A stretch of 64,000 nt of DNA from Desulfobacterales bacterium. Lineage in GTDB: Bacteria > Desulfobacterota > Desulfobacteria > Desulfobacterales > JAAELO01. Of the stretch, positions 43,929 to 53,226 are shown piece after piece. Both the position numbers and the translations under genes were made by a program. The notes under the pieces are model-generated. The model was not told the DNA's origin and did no database searches. It saw only the letters and a list, made by a program, of their open reading frames with translations. Position 1 is the first letter of the stretch. Each line of letters opens with the position of its first letter. The DNA lies in the NCBI GenBank assembly GCA_024226555.1, contig JAAELO010000047.1, positions 37,115 to 101,114 of the forward strand, given 5' to 3'.

Positions 43929-44050
43929 GGGAACCTCTAATAATTGGAGTTTTGTTTCTAATACAAGGCATGAGAAAAATTGCCTACGTTTTAAGGGAAT
44001 CTCTAATAACACTAAAAAATAAAGAGTGTTATTTAGAAGAAGAGATTCCC
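43929..44050 (+). mobile_element. MITE-like element containing a second short hairpin element, target duplication TATA
   Basis: GGGAACCTCTAATAATTGG left end to AGAGATTCCC, flanked by TATA (43925-43928 and 44051-44054). From 43993 a 57-nt hairpin (GGGAATCTCTAATAACACT ... AGTGTTATTTAGAAG ... GATTCCC) replaces the centre and right arm. Confidence 0.75.
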
Positions 44051-44145
44051 TATATAAAATGACGAACTATTTCACAGCATATTTCACGATGGTAAACAAA
44101 AACCTGAGTAATTCAATCAAAGATAAAATATGAGGTTGTCCAAGG

Positions 44146-44403
44146 TTAGTCCATGCCAATATTTTCAATAAAATTTTTCCTTCTTATTTTTTTTAATTTT
44201 TCATCCTCTTCAACAATGTAAAACATAGAATTGTTGTCATCATCAAAACATTCATAAAGGCCTGTGTAAATATCTTTTTCAATATCTTTTAATCTATGAA
44301 CATCATCGCTGAAGATTTCACAAACCCTCTGCCAATCCTCGCTTTCGACACCATCAATCTTCTTTATTTCATCTTTTATAAACTCGACTTTTAGAGACTT
44401 CAT
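44146..44403 (-). CDS. Small acidic hypothetical protein
   Basis: 85 residues (MKSLKVEFIKDEIKKIDGVESEDWQRVCEIFSDDVHRLKDIEKDIYTGLYECFDDDNNSMFYIVEEDEKLKKI). The start is supported by an excellent Shine-Dalgarno (AGGAGGGGGA) 3-6 nt before ATG 44403, so it is probably translated. No signal peptide, no membrane segment, no recognised family. Single gene. Confidence 0.6.
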   Translation of the reverse strand: MKSLKVEFIKDEIKKIDGVESEDWQRVCEIFSDDVHRLKDIEKDIYTGLYECFDDDNNSMFYIVEEDEKLKKIRRKNFIENIGMD

Positions 44404-44769
44404 TCCCCCTCCTATTTTTGTATTTGTAAAACAGGATCAAAAAAAGCTTACTTATTAATAAAATATGATATTAAAGATATCCATGTCAATCCTCAAATGA
44501 AAAGCGTTGGCTTTTTAATACCCCTTCAAAAATGAAAGTCCTTAACATCTCAAAGAATATCAAAGAAAAATACTGAAATTAAGTTTTAAAACCGAATTTT
44601 AGATATAAACACACAACAGTTCTTTTTTGAGAACAACGCCGTAGTTCAATCAAAAGACGGTTATTCGAGATTTCCTAAATATAATTCTTGTTTTTTTTAC
44701 ATATTTCAAATAGTTAAACAGATTTGTTATTTAAATTTTTAAGTTCATTAATACAATTGGAGATACAAT
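44404..44769. other. 366-bp gap with a right-arm element remnant
   Basis: A truncated element (about 44603-44676: ACAGTTCTTTTTTGAGAAC ... GGTTATTCGAGATTTCC) is the only feature. AT-rich leader sequence precedes the next gene. Confidence 0.55.
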
Positions 44770-45132
44770 ATGCAAGAACAGATGCCGGAAGTTGAATTTA
44801 CAATAGACAGCGACAATCTATATAAGCAGGAATCAATCACAGACCTTAAAACCGCAACAATAAGAAAGATGATACCAATAAAAGCTGATGGTTCAATCGA
44901 TCCTGACAGATCTGAAGTTTTTTATGCTCACACTCAGCTTGTTTCACCTGAAGGACCTGTTCCTCTGGAAGCTCAGTTAAAGGGAGATACTTTTGAAGAA
45001 GCTATGGCATCTTTTCCTGAGGTTATGCAGGAAGCTTTTAAGACAATGTATGAACGCATGATGGCAATGCAGAAGCAACAGCAACAAGCATCTCAGCAAG
45101 ATCAATCACGTATCATTGTTCCAGGCAGATAA
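44770..45132 (+). CDS. Conserved-looking cytoplasmic hypothetical protein
   Basis: 120 residues: an acidic N-terminus (MQEQMPEVEFTIDSDNLYKQESITDLKTATIRKMIPIKADGSID), a SPEGPVPLEAQLKGDTFEEAM middle and a helical C-terminus ending in a Gln-rich tail (MAMQKQQQQASQQDQS). Proteins with this shape are seen in anaerobic Desulfobacterota as uncharacterised cytoplasmic proteins. ATG at 44770 follows TTGGAGATACAAT. Has its own strong terminator. Confidence 0.6.
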   Translation: MQEQMPEVEFTIDSDNLYKQESITDLKTATIRKMIPIKADGSIDPDRSEVFYAHTQLVSPEGPVPLEAQLKGDTFEEAMASFPEVMQEAFKTMYERMMAMQKQQQQASQQDQSRIIVPGR

Positions 45133-45141
45133 TAAAAAAAC

Positions 45142-45177
45142 AAAACGCGTATGCTTTAATTATCATACGCGTTTTTT
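45142..45177. terminator. Strong bidirectional terminator
   Basis: AAAACGCGTATG (45142-45153) pairs perfectly with CATACGCGTTTT (45164-45175), then TTATA; A-run on the other side serves the convergent gene. Confidence 0.9.
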
Positions 45178-45188
45178 ATATTTCCCAA

Positions 45189-45647
45189 TTATTTTTTCTG
45201 GGAAACATACATTGTTATAATTGCATTAAAAACAACGTTTCCATCTCTATCTTTAACATCTACGCTAATAGGAAGATCAAATATACCTTCCCATTTAATA
45301 TCCTGAAGTTCGCAAGTCGCTGTGAGGTTTGTCTTTGCAACTTTAAGATACTTTACACTCATCTCTTTTGGTATCCACCTCATATGTGAAGGAATCGATG
45401 CTTCAAGCATTGTTCCGGCTGCAAGTTCACTAATGTTGCACATTGCTATAGCATGCACTGTACCAATATGATTATGAACTGCTCTTCTCTTTTTCATGGA
45501 AATAATGCAACTACCATTTTTAAGTTCCAAAAATCTTGGTTTAATTGTGCCGAAATAAGGGGCTTTTAAGCACACCAGTTTAGAAAAAATTATCTTACCA
45601 AGTGGGAATCTCTCTAATTTATTGTACAGATTTAGCACCTTACTCAT
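45189..45647 (-). CDS. DUF4442 hotdog-fold protein
   Basis: 152 residues from ATG 45647, 9 nt behind AGGAG; the ATG at 45656 abuts the Shine-Dalgarno and is less likely. GCSI-type hotdog features: KAPYFGTIKPRFLELKNGSCIISMKKRRAVHNHIGTVHAIAMCNISELAAGTMLEASIP, the motif N-H-x-G-T-x-H-A-x-A typical of DUF4442 acyl-CoA thioesterase-like proteins. Directly downstream of, and probably co-transcribed with, a MarR regulator gene (23 nt gap). Possible thioesterase. Confidence 0.8.
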   Translation of the reverse strand: MSKVLNLYNKLERFPLGKIIFSKLVCLKAPYFGTIKPRFLELKNGSCIISMKKRRAVHNHIGTVHAIAMCNISELAAGTMLEASIPSHMRWIPKEMSVKYLKVAKTNLTATCELQDIKWEGIFDLPISVDVKDRDGNVVFNAIITMYVSQKK

Positions 45648-45670
45648 TTTAAGCATCTCCTATATTTTAT

Positions 45671-46087
45671 TTATTTGAATTTCTTTTCAAATGAAGCTAA
45701 TACCCTTAAAAAAATATCTACTTCCTCTTTTGTGAAACCATCTTTTATTTTTTTATTGGTTTTATTGGTTAATTTCGTAAGAATTTTAACATCTGATTCT
45801 CCCTTTTTTGTTAGACAAATCAAATATTGTCTTCTATCCAAAGGATTAACCTCTCTTAATACAAGTTTTTTAGCTTCAAGGCGATCTACCAGCCTTGTAA
45901 CAGCAGAGTTATCTATCCCAAGCTTTTGGCTTAACTCACTCATTTTAAATTGTTTTTTCTGCAATAAGAAAAGAACTCCGGATTCCCCTGCTGAAATCTC
46001 TATATTATTATCCCTTGAAAGCTTTTTCATGAAATTTTTAAGCTTATGTTCCGCTTTGTATAGTTGATATATTATTCTGTTTTCCAT
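45671..46087 (-). CDS. MarR-family transcriptional regulator
   Basis: 138 residues from ATG 46087, behind GGGGGTTGGA. Winged helix: SAGESGVLFLLQKKQFKMSELSQKLGIDNSAVTRLVDRLEAKKLVLREVNPLDRRQYLICLTKKGESDV, with the recognition helix at SAVTRLVDRLE and the D-x-R-x wing (DRRQYLICLT). C-terminal helix LASFEKKF for dimerisation. Probably controls itself and the downstream hotdog gene; the effector is unknown. Confidence 0.85.
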   Translation of the reverse strand: MENRIIYQLYKAEHKLKNFMKKLSRDNNIEISAGESGVLFLLQKKQFKMSELSQKLGIDNSAVTRLVDRLEAKKLVLREVNPLDRRQYLICLTKKGESDVKILTKLTNKTNKKIKDGFTKEEVDIFLRVLASFEKKFK

Positions 46088-46337
46088 ATTTCCAACCCCC
46101 ATATCTTGCATGCAATTATTTTACATAGTCAAGTAATATCATTCTGATATTATTGTCAATTAAAATATTGATTATTTTTTTCATAAATTTTATCCTTTAA
46201 AAAACTATTTATAAATCCATAACCATTATTGTATAATAAAATATTCATTACGAAAAATGCTGAAATACCTTGACCAAGCCTTTTTATATTGTTTTTTACA
46301 TAAACCCTTACAATTCTATGGAATTGGAAAAATGAGT

Positions 46338-47069
46338 ATGAAAAAATTAATTATATTTATTCTATTGATCCTGATTCTTTTTCATGCCCACTCTGTTGCT
46401 GAGTCGATAGCAATTGTGACATTTAACTGGAAACCTTATGTTGGGAAAGAACTTAAGCATAATGGTGTTCATGCTTACATTGTTAGAGAAGCTTTTAAGA
46501 GAGTGGGTATTAGTGTTAATTTCGATTTTTATCCCTGGAAAAGGGCTTATAAAATGGCATTATATGGAAAAGCATTTTTAATATGTGCAAGCGATGTGAA
46601 GGAAAGAAGAAAAATATTCATTTATTCTGATCCTTACGATAATGCTGCAAGTTATTTAATAGGTTTAAAGAGAAAAGAATATAATGGAAGCAAAAAGTTT
46701 AAAAATAAATATATTGGTGTTTTAAGAGGGCATTATCTTGTAAAGTTTCTGCAAAAAAAAGGTGCAAAAATTATAGAAGTTAATAAAGATATATCAAATC
46801 TGAGGAATTTAATTATAGGGAGACTTGATTTTGTAGCAATGTCAAAAATTCCTGCTATTTACATTGTTAAGAATAATTCAGAAATTAATTTACCATTAGA
46901 TAAATTTGTATTCTATGAACCGCCTCTAAGGGATAATCCAGTTCATTTAATTGGTCACAAAGATATGGTGAATTCTGAAGAGGTAATCTTAAAATTCAAC
47001 AAAGGTCTTACACAAATTAAAAAAGACGGGACATATAATTCCATTATGGCAGAATTCGGTTTTAAATAG
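46338..47069 (+). CDS. Family 3 extracellular solute-binding protein
   Basis: 243 residues from ATG 46338 (MKKLIIFILLILILFHAHSVA-ES, signal peptide). GGAATTGGA lies 9 nt upstream; ATG 46332 is too close, and the open frame starts further up at 46257 without support. Mature protein: IAIVTFNWKPYVGKELKHNGVHAYIVREAFKRVGISVNFDFYPWKRAYKMALYGKA, characteristic of SBP_bac_3. A second orphan receptor in this window. Ligand unknown. Confidence 0.8.
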   Translation: MKKLIIFILLILILFHAHSVAESIAIVTFNWKPYVGKELKHNGVHAYIVREAFKRVGISVNFDFYPWKRAYKMALYGKAFLICASDVKERRKIFIYSDPYDNAASYLIGLKRKEYNGSKKFKNKYIGVLRGHYLVKFLQKKGAKIIEVNKDISNLRNLIIGRLDFVAMSKIPAIYIVKNNSEINLPLDKFVFYEPPLRDNPVHLIGHKDMVNSEEVILKFNKGLTQIKKDGTYNSIMAEFGFK

Positions 47070-47070
47070 A

Positions 47071-47103
47071 GAGAACTAAATAATTAGAGTTTTGGATGAA
47101 ATT
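47071..47103 (+). repeat. Left-arm remnant of the MITE-like element
   Basis: GAGAACTAAATAATTAGAGTTTTGGATGAAATTC matches the element's left arm without its GGG end; it starts 1 nt after the preceding stop. Confidence 0.5.
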
Positions 47104-47112
47104 CAGTTTATA

Positions 47113-47152
47113 AAAAAAGACCGGAACTTTTTATAAGGATCCGGCCTTTTTT
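47113..47152 (+). terminator. Terminator between convergent genes
   Basis: AAAAAAGACCGGA ... TCCGGCCTTTTTT with an A/T loop; T-runs on both strands. Confidence 0.75.
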
Positions 47153-47189
47153 AATTTATTAACAATTTTATGACCTTTTAGTAATTTAA

Positions 47190-48005
47190 TTAATTCCCAT
47201 AACTATGTAAACCAGGAAGATAGTTCACACCAAAATATGTAAACATAACTGCTAAAAAGCCTATTATTGATACAATTGCAAGTCTTCGACCATGCCATCC
47301 CTTCATAAATCTTAGATGAAGAAATGCAAGGTACACAAACCATGTAATCAGTGACCAGTTTTCTTTAGGATCCCATGTCCAGTAAGACCCCCAGGCAGAG
47401 TTTGCCCAAACTGCCCCTGTAATAATTCCAAGGGTAAGAAAGATAAAACCGAATGAAACCATTTGGTGAGTTAAGTCATCAATCTCAGCCTCTGTAAACT
47501 TTACTATCTTTTCCGGAAGAGCATTTTTCATAATGAGTAATACACTAAGTGCAAAAGCTACTGCGAATCCACTATAACCTAAAAAACAAGTTAAAACGTG
47601 TATTGTTAACCAGTTACTTTTTAAGGCTGGTAAAAGAGGTCTTATAGCATCTGCTGTTTGAAATGATGCATATAGCATACATATCAGGCAAAACAGACTG
47701 CAAATTATACTAATTATATATTTTTTGTGTCTGTACTCCAGATAAAGATACAAAATCGCAATAACCAGTGCAAAAAACACCAATGATTCATAGAGGTTGG
47801 AAAGGGGAATATGTCCATATCCTTTATCATACGATTCAATCCATCTTAAAGCAAAACCCAGAATATTTCCTGAAAGAGCGATATATGATAATATAGTTCC
47901 AACTTTTGTTATCTCTTTTTTTGAAAAAATAGCTGAACTTGTATAAAAAATAAAAGCAAATCCATAAACATATATTACTATTGAAAGCACTAAAGAGCTG
48001 CTCAT
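47190..48005 (-). CDS. ccsB: Cytochrome c biogenesis protein CcsB (CcsA/ResC type)
   Basis: 271 residues, eight hydrophobic segments. The haem-handling motif WGSYWTWDPKENWSLITWFVY is intact, with the conserved His in IHVLTCFLGYSGFA and a further His in HLRFMKGWHGRR. With ResB it exports haem and attaches it to apocytochromes c (System II). Second gene of a pair transcribed after resB, with 29 nt between. Implies periplasmic c-type cytochromes. Confidence 0.9.
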   Translation of the reverse strand: MSSSLVLSIVIYVYGFAFIFYTSSAIFSKKEITKVGTILSYIALSGNILGFALRWIESYDKGYGHIPLSNLYESLVFFALVIAILYLYLEYRHKKYIISIICSLFCLICMLYASFQTADAIRPLLPALKSNWLTIHVLTCFLGYSGFAVAFALSVLLIMKNALPEKIVKFTEAEIDDLTHQMVSFGFIFLTLGIITGAVWANSAWGSYWTWDPKENWSLITWFVYLAFLHLRFMKGWHGRRLAIVSIIGFLAVMFTYFGVNYLPGLHSYGN

Positions 48006-48034
48006 TTTTGATTCCTTATCTTAAAATATTAAAG

Positions 48035-49447
48035 TTATTTGCAGGCGTTTTCAATTTTTCCCGCATACTTTTCCACCCAGAACTTCATACCCTGCTTGTT
48101 CTTATTTGCAGTACCTGATACCATTACTTTACATTTTTTACCGTTACTTGATATACTTATACAAATACTCCTGTGACACATAAAAAATGTTATATAGCAG
48201 CCTGCTATTAGTAGTATAAAACCTAAATAAACCCACCAGACACCTGGGTCGCTTGTTACCTGTAGACCAGTTTGAAAGCTTTTGTCTATATCTGTAAAAC
48301 GTACATAAACTTTGCCCTTTTTCATTTTATTTCGCATCATGTCAAATTGAGGGTGATCCAATGGAACAACAACTTCTACAGGTTTTTTGCCATCTCTTTT
48401 AATTGTTCCAAAAACAGCATCTCCTAAGCTATTCCCCCTGAAAAGATAATTGTCATATTTATCTACAGAAAATGTTCCAAGACCTTCAGGTATTTCATAC
48501 TTATCACCTATTTTCATTTTCTTTGAGTACTCAATACCCGTTTCATTACTTCTGAAAACAGCTGTCATAACATTTGGTTTACTGCTTATCTCGCTATAAC
48601 TTGACTGATAGAAATTATAGCCTTTATATCTTAGAGGGTCATTAACTATAATACTTTTCTTGAGAACCTCTTTGTTATTTTCAATAACAACAAGATCAGA
48701 TCTATACTCTTTTGCCATCTTACTGTTTTTATATAATGTAAGATCAAAGTTATCACATCTTAACTCAAATCCAAGATCACGAATTTCAGTTCTATCCTTT
48801 GAAAGCACTTTCGTAATAGACTTTCCTTCAGGAATATTAACAAAACCTTCAAAACCAAAATACATACCAATAGCACCACCTACTATCATGAAAAGGATAC
48901 TTAGATGAACAACATATACACCTAATCTGGTTTTACGTCCTTTCTCTGTATAGAAAGTTATTCTGCCATCTACTTTCTCTTCTTTAATATTCTTTGATAG
49001 TTTTAAAAACTGGCTCTTTATCTTTAATTCAGTTTCCTTCAATGAGCCAGGAACTTTAAAAGTCACATTACTTTTCAAGTTTTCAAATTTTGAAAAAGAG
49101 AAAGAAGAGTCCTTTTTAAAGATTATTTTCCAGGTTGAAGACAACTTATCTATTGAACATACAATAATATTGATAGAAAGAATCAAAAACGCAGCCTGGT
49201 ACCAAATTGAATGATACATATCAAACAAGTCAAGGGTTTCAAAAAATTGAAACCAAAATGGGCCATAGTGTTGAAAATTATGACCGGAATCTCCACTTTG
49301 ATGTATCACAGTTCCTAAAATTGATGTTATTGCAAGAAACAGAATGGTAACCACAGAAAGTTGCATGGATGCAAAAAAATTCCATATTTCATATAGTATA
49401 TTCCACAATTCCTGACGTATACTTGTTTTATTTGAAGATTTTTCCAT
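48035..49447 (-). CDS. resB: Cytochrome c biogenesis protein ResB (Ccs1)
   Basis: 470 residues. Four hydrophobic segments: near 28-50 (VVTILFLAITSILGTVIHQ), 80-97, about 180-205 (LGVYVVHLSILFMIVGGAIGM, with the conserved His) and near the C-terminus (WWVYLGFILLIAGCYITFFM), the last followed by a basic tail. A large periplasmic domain lies between segments three and four, as in ResB/Ccs1. Partner of the downstream CcsB. The first gene of the operon. Shine-Dalgarno AGGAAAA. Confidence 0.88.
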   Translation of the reverse strand: MEKSSNKTSIRQELWNILYEIWNFFASMQLSVVTILFLAITSILGTVIHQSGDSGHNFQHYGPFWFQFFETLDLFDMYHSIWYQAAFLILSINIIVCSIDKLSSTWKIIFKKDSSFSFSKFENLKSNVTFKVPGSLKETELKIKSQFLKLSKNIKEEKVDGRITFYTEKGRKTRLGVYVVHLSILFMIVGGAIGMYFGFEGFVNIPEGKSITKVLSKDRTEIRDLGFELRCDNFDLTLYKNSKMAKEYRSDLVVIENNKEVLKKSIIVNDPLRYKGYNFYQSSYSEISSKPNVMTAVFRSNETGIEYSKKMKIGDKYEIPEGLGTFSVDKYDNYLFRGNSLGDAVFGTIKRDGKKPVEVVVPLDHPQFDMMRNKMKKGKVYVRFTDIDKSFQTGLQVTSDPGVWWVYLGFILLIAGCYITFFMCHRSICISISSNGKKCKVMVSGTANKNKQGMKFWVEKYAGKIENACK

Positions 49448-49964
49448 ATTTTTCCTATTTTAAAAAAAATTACAAAAAATTTAATATACCACTATGTGGT
49501 ATTCAGATATCACATCGAACAACAATGTAAAAGCATATATTCAGTAAAACCGGATATATCCTTTATTAATTTTCGGAAAAAATAATAAGACACATTTTAA
49601 ATTATTGCAAAACAATTCTGGGAACCTATAATAATTTGAATTGAACGACTTATTCATGGAACTCTTCTTTAGTACTAAACTCATGTAGTCGTTTTTAATT
49701 AAATCTAAGATTTCTTATAAAGTCTCCTATGATAAAAGCAAGATAGACCCTTCAATGATATAGTATTCCATAATTTTTTTTAATTTTATAAATATTCAAA
49801 GACTCACATCCCAACAAAATATAGTTTTAATATTTTTTCTTATTAATATATTTTTTTTATGTTAAAATGAGGATTCAGGAACTCCTTTCTTGACCATATA
49901 TTAAACTTTTGCTAGTGTTATAAAAAAATTATAACTTTTATTCCTTTTATAATGAGGATTTTAA
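49448..49964. other. 517-bp divergent intergenic region
   Basis: Holds promoters for resB-ccsB and motAB. A left-end element remnant (49620-49643, GGGAACCTATAATAATTTG) is the only repeat. The rest is AT-rich with nothing else I can support. Confidence 0.5.
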
Positions 49965-50768
49965 ATGGATTTAGCTTCCCTTACAGGTATTATTTCCGGC
50001 ATAACACTGATTTTAAGCTCTATTTTCCTTTTTCAGGATCCAAATGGCGCATACTCAATCGATATCATACAGATATATCAATTCTGGAATTTGCCAGGAA
50101 TTATGATAGTTGTTGGTGGTACAGTTGCTGCCACATTTTTAAACTTTCCACTCTCTGATGTTAGAAATGCATTCAAATCGGCTTACTTTGTTTTTAAAGA
50201 GGAGAAAGAAGATCCTAATAAAGTTGTAGCGACAATGATTCAGATCTGTAATATCAGTAGAAAACAAGGTATTCTCGAATTAAGTAAAATTGAAACAAAA
50301 TCAGGTTTTTTGAAAAAAGCCTGTAACTTAATAGCCGATGGTACAGAAGAGGAGATGATCAGAGCATCTTTAAGAACAGAAATAGATTCTATGAAAATGC
50401 GTCACTTCATAGTTCAGGATGTTTTTAAAAAAATGGGCGCTTACGCCCCTTCATTTGGAATGATTGGAACTTTGATCGGTCTTGTAAAAATGCTTGGTAA
50501 CTTAAGTGACCCGGCATCGGTTGGACCTGCAATGGCAGTTGCCCTATTAACAACATTCTATGGTTCCCTGCTCTCATCCATGTTTTTCCTTCCCATTGCA
50601 GGAAAACTAAGATCAAGAACCCTTCTTGAAATAATAAATCTTGAGATAATGTTTGAAGGTTCAATTGCCGTTCTTGAGAGTAATAACCCATTAATTGTTT
50701 ATGAAAAGCTGTCATCATTTATCCCGACTGTTAATCGTAAACCTCTGTCAGACTTGATTGGAAGGTAA
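49965..50768 (+). CDS. motA: Flagellar stator protein MotA
   Basis: 267 residues with four membrane segments (3-24, 45-62, 150-170, 185-205). WNLPGIMIVVGGTVAATFLNFP early, and MGAYAPSFGMIGTLIGLVKMLGNLSDPASVGPAMAVALLTTFYGSLLSSMFFLPIAGKLR, match the conserved MotA/PomA core including the Pro-rich segment of the ion channel. Couples ion flow to torque with MotB, which starts 5 nt downstream. Start follows TATAATGAGGATTTTAA. Evidence of flagellar motility. Confidence 0.92.
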   Translation: MDLASLTGIISGITLILSSIFLFQDPNGAYSIDIIQIYQFWNLPGIMIVVGGTVAATFLNFPLSDVRNAFKSAYFVFKEEKEDPNKVVATMIQICNISRKQGILELSKIETKSGFLKKACNLIADGTEEEMIRASLRTEIDSMKMRHFIVQDVFKKMGAYAPSFGMIGTLIGLVKMLGNLSDPASVGPAMAVALLTTFYGSLLSSMFFLPIAGKLRSRTLLEIINLEIMFEGSIAVLESNNPLIVYEKLSSFIPTVNRKPLSDLIGR

Positions 50769-50773
50769 GCAAT

Positions 50774-51460
50774 ATGTCCGATCCTCTTTTAGAAGAAGAA
50801 GAAGGCGCAACCTGGCTTACTACATATGGTGACCTTGTAACACTGCTGTTGTGTTTTTTTGTTATTCTTTATGCAATGTCAACATTGGATAAAAAGAAGT
50901 TTGAGCTTGCAGCAGAATCCTTAAAATCATCTTTTGGAACAGGTTTTTACAGGGAATATATAGAAAGCCCGGAAAGTCCTGATACTGAAATCCCTCTTGA
51001 TACTAATTCATTTGGTGAAGAAGATGTTGTAAAGGATATCAAAAAATTTATTAAACAAAAAAAAGTTGGTAAATATATTAAGTTAAAGGAGTTAGATGGG
51101 GTAATCACAATAACATTAAGTGGCGGACTCCTTTTTAGCTCTGGAAAATCAAACTTAAAACCCAAGGCAAGAAAAGTCTTAGATGATGTTATCTCCATAA
51201 TCTCAGAATATGAAGAGTATAATGTAAATATTAAAGGTCACACAGATAATGTTAAGGTTCGTAGTGCCAGATTCCCATCCAACTGGGAACTTTCAGCTGT
51301 AAGAGCAACAACAGTTCTCAGATATGTTGTATATGGTGGCATTTCACCAAAACGTATGACTGCAACTGGTTATGCTCATACCATTCCAGTTCGACCTAAT
51401 AATTCAACAGCTAATCGTAAGAAAAACAGACGGGTTGAATTTGTTCTGGTAAAGAAATAA
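50774..51460 (+). CDS. motB: Flagellar stator protein MotB
   Basis: 228 residues. The short N-terminus MSDPLLEEEEGATWLTTYGDLVTLLLCFFVILYAMS contains the channel Asp in YGDLVTLL (residue 19 of this short form). After a plug/linker rich in Ser/Pro/Asp, the OmpA/MotB peptidoglycan domain: GLLFSSGKSNLKPKARKVLDDV, NIKGHTDNVKVRS and NWELSAVRATTVLRYV. Co-transcribed with motA. The ion type (H+ or Na+) cannot be decided from what I can see. Confidence 0.93.
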   Translation: MSDPLLEEEEGATWLTTYGDLVTLLLCFFVILYAMSTLDKKKFELAAESLKSSFGTGFYREYIESPESPDTEIPLDTNSFGEEDVVKDIKKFIKQKKVGKYIKLKELDGVITITLSGGLLFSSGKSNLKPKARKVLDDVISIISEYEEYNVNIKGHTDNVKVRSARFPSNWELSAVRATTVLRYVVYGGISPKRMTATGYAHTIPVRPNNSTANRKKNRRVEFVLVKK

Positions 51461-51715
51461 TACAACACAATACGCTAACATCATGTACATTTAAAGAAAG
51501 AGTTACATCCTGCTTTTTATCTATTAAAAACACCATAAAAAAGCTAACAGACTGTATTAGCAGATTAAGCCATGGAGCATCCATTGCTATATAATCTATA
51601 AATTCATGAAATAGAAAGGGAATCTAATAACTGAACACCAATAAAGCAGCAGAGTTAATAAGATGTGCCTTCGTAAATGGGCTCATACTATACTATAATA
51701 GATGCGTTTTTTAAT

Positions 51716-51745
51716 AAAGAGCATGTTATTACATGCTCTTTTATA
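51716..51745. terminator. Terminator between motB and the convergent cupin gene
   Basis: AAGAGCATGT (51717-51726) pairs with ACATGCTCTT (51731-51740) around TATT, then TTATATTTTA; an A-run lies on the other side. Confidence 0.85.
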
Positions 51746-51747
51746 TT

Positions 51748-52113
51748 TTATAAACCTTCAATAGTTAGAGGTTTTTTAACAACTGTAAGTAGCATTTTAA
51801 ACTGGGTTACTGCACCCACAGAATGGGGAACATTTGCAGGCATAACAACAACCTTACCTTTTGAGGCTGTAATCTCTTTACCATCAATATTTATCAGCGC
51901 TTCTCCATCTAAAATTTGAACCATAGCATCACCGGGAGAGGTATGGGCACTTATCTCCTCATTTTTATCAAATGCAAAAAGTGTTATATTAATATTCTGT
52001 TTAGATGCAAGTGTCCTGCTAACCACTCGTCCTTCTTCATAATCAACTAAATTTTCAATAGTGATCGCTTCTGAAAATGGGATATTTTTTATCAGTTCTT
52101 TTTTTTCTGTCAT
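51748..52113 (-). CDS. Single-domain cupin protein
   Basis: 121 residues. Cupin core: EISAHTSPGDAMVQILDGEALINIDGKEITASKGKVVVMPANVPHSVGAV, with motif 1 lacking two of the usual His residues (H-T-S-P-G-D replaces GxHxHxxE) and motif 2 keeping PANVPHS. Metal binding would therefore use fewer ligands. Many small cupins bind small ligands or protect against oxidants; the role is unknown. Start ATG 52113 follows CGGAGGAAATT. Confidence 0.8.
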   Translation of the reverse strand: MTEKKELIKNIPFSEAITIENLVDYEEGRVVSRTLASKQNINITLFAFDKNEEISAHTSPGDAMVQILDGEALINIDGKEITASKGKVVVMPANVPHSVGAVTQFKMLLTVVKKPLTIEGL

Positions 52114-52217
52114 AATTTCCTCCGGTTTTTTATTATCTTCTTAGGAACCTTTATTTAATCTTAGACTATACCCTTTAAATGTAAAGATAATTGATCTGAA
52201 TCAAATTTTTTAAATAT

Positions 52218-52346
52218 GGGAATCTCTAATAACTGCTCTTTTTACGAAATACTTCGTTATTACCAAAAAAAACTGTTGTAAAATCGGTTCGTTATTTTTG
52301 GTCATGCCTTGTATTTCATCAAAAATTCTAATTATTAGAGCTTCCC
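52218..52346 (-). mobile_element. MITE-like hairpin element, full copy, target duplication ATAT
   Basis: Reverse-oriented 129-nt copy with ATAT at 52214-52217 and 52347-52350. Private internal pair CATGACC/GGTAATAAC. Confidence 0.92.
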
Positions 52347-52474
52347 ATATATTATTTTATAAATATAGATAAGGAATCTTGTAATCTTGACATCTATATC
52401 CATAAACTGTTAAATTTTAAGTACTTTGCATTATCAGATTTCTCAATAATAATAATTTAAAAGGAGTTTAACTG

Positions 52475-53128
52475 ATGAATCAGCTAAAATCCCTTGTATT
52501 TATTTTTCTTTTGGTTCCGACCATTTGCTTTGCTGAAGAAAATCTTTATGATCAGGATTTTTTCTCATTCGATCTCTCTGATACAATTAATGCTCAACCA
52601 TCAGGAAGAACTGGTAAATTCAGTGTTCTGGATCCATTTAGTTCAGTTAAGGGAGAAAAGGGTGGACTCTTTGTTGAGCTTGGTGGCCGGTATGACCCAA
52701 ATATTGCTGTAGCACGTATAGGTGTTTTCAGAACCTATGGAGGGTGGTATTCAATAATGATTGGTGGTGAGGCACTTTCAGATGATGACGATCACACCTA
52801 TGGTGGAGCAACCGTTGGTTTTAGAATGAAATTTCCTTTAGTAATTACTCCTTTTATTGGTCTTCATTTTTTCGGAGGTACTTATGAAGAGGAAGAGGAT
52901 GCTGCAAATGATGGGATTGACAATGATGAGGATGGAACTGTTGATGAAGCAAATGAAACGAAATGGGTTACTGAAGACACTATGGTGGCTACATGTCCTG
53001 AAGCAGGCCTAATGATATATATGGATAAAAATTCTCAGTTTGTCATCTCTGCTAAATACTATGTTACAGATAAAGGAAGAGATAGTGATTTTTGGGTTTA
53101 TACAGTTGGAATTAATATTGTTTTCTAA
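52475..53128 (+). CDS. Exported beta-barrel-like protein with Asp-rich calcium-type loop
   Basis: 217 residues. Signal peptide MNQLKSLVFIFLLVPTICFA-EE. Mature sequence alternates Gly/aromatic strand-like stretches (LFVELGGRYDPNIAVARIGVFRTYGGWYSIMIGGEAL, YGGATVGFRMKFP, FIGLHFFGGTY, and a final FWVYTVGINIVF with C-terminal Phe), suggesting an eight-stranded outer-membrane barrel. Between strands lies an Asp/Glu-rich insert (DAANDGIDNDEDGTVDEANE), like the thrombospondin-type calcium-binding DxDxDG repeats. ATG follows AAAAGGAGTTTAACTG. Single gene. Function unknown. Confidence 0.65.
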   Translation: MNQLKSLVFIFLLVPTICFAEENLYDQDFFSFDLSDTINAQPSGRTGKFSVLDPFSSVKGEKGGLFVELGGRYDPNIAVARIGVFRTYGGWYSIMIGGEALSDDDDHTYGGATVGFRMKFPLVITPFIGLHFFGGTYEEEEDAANDGIDNDEDGTVDEANETKWVTEDTMVATCPEAGLMIYMDKNSQFVISAKYYVTDKGRDSDFWVYTVGINIVF

Positions 53129-53142
53129 ATTTTTTTTTTAAT

Positions 53143-53162
53143 GGGTAGGCTTATACCTACCC
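53143..53162. other. Stem-loop after the barrel-like gene
   Basis: GGGTAGG (53143-53149) pairs with CCTACCC (53156-53162). The T-run precedes the stem on the plus strand, so terminator function is uncertain. Confidence 0.45.
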
Positions 53163-53226
53163 CAAATCATTATGAATTCAATTTTTCATGTTGTAAAAAA
53201 TTATTCTTAAATCGCAATTTTTATTC

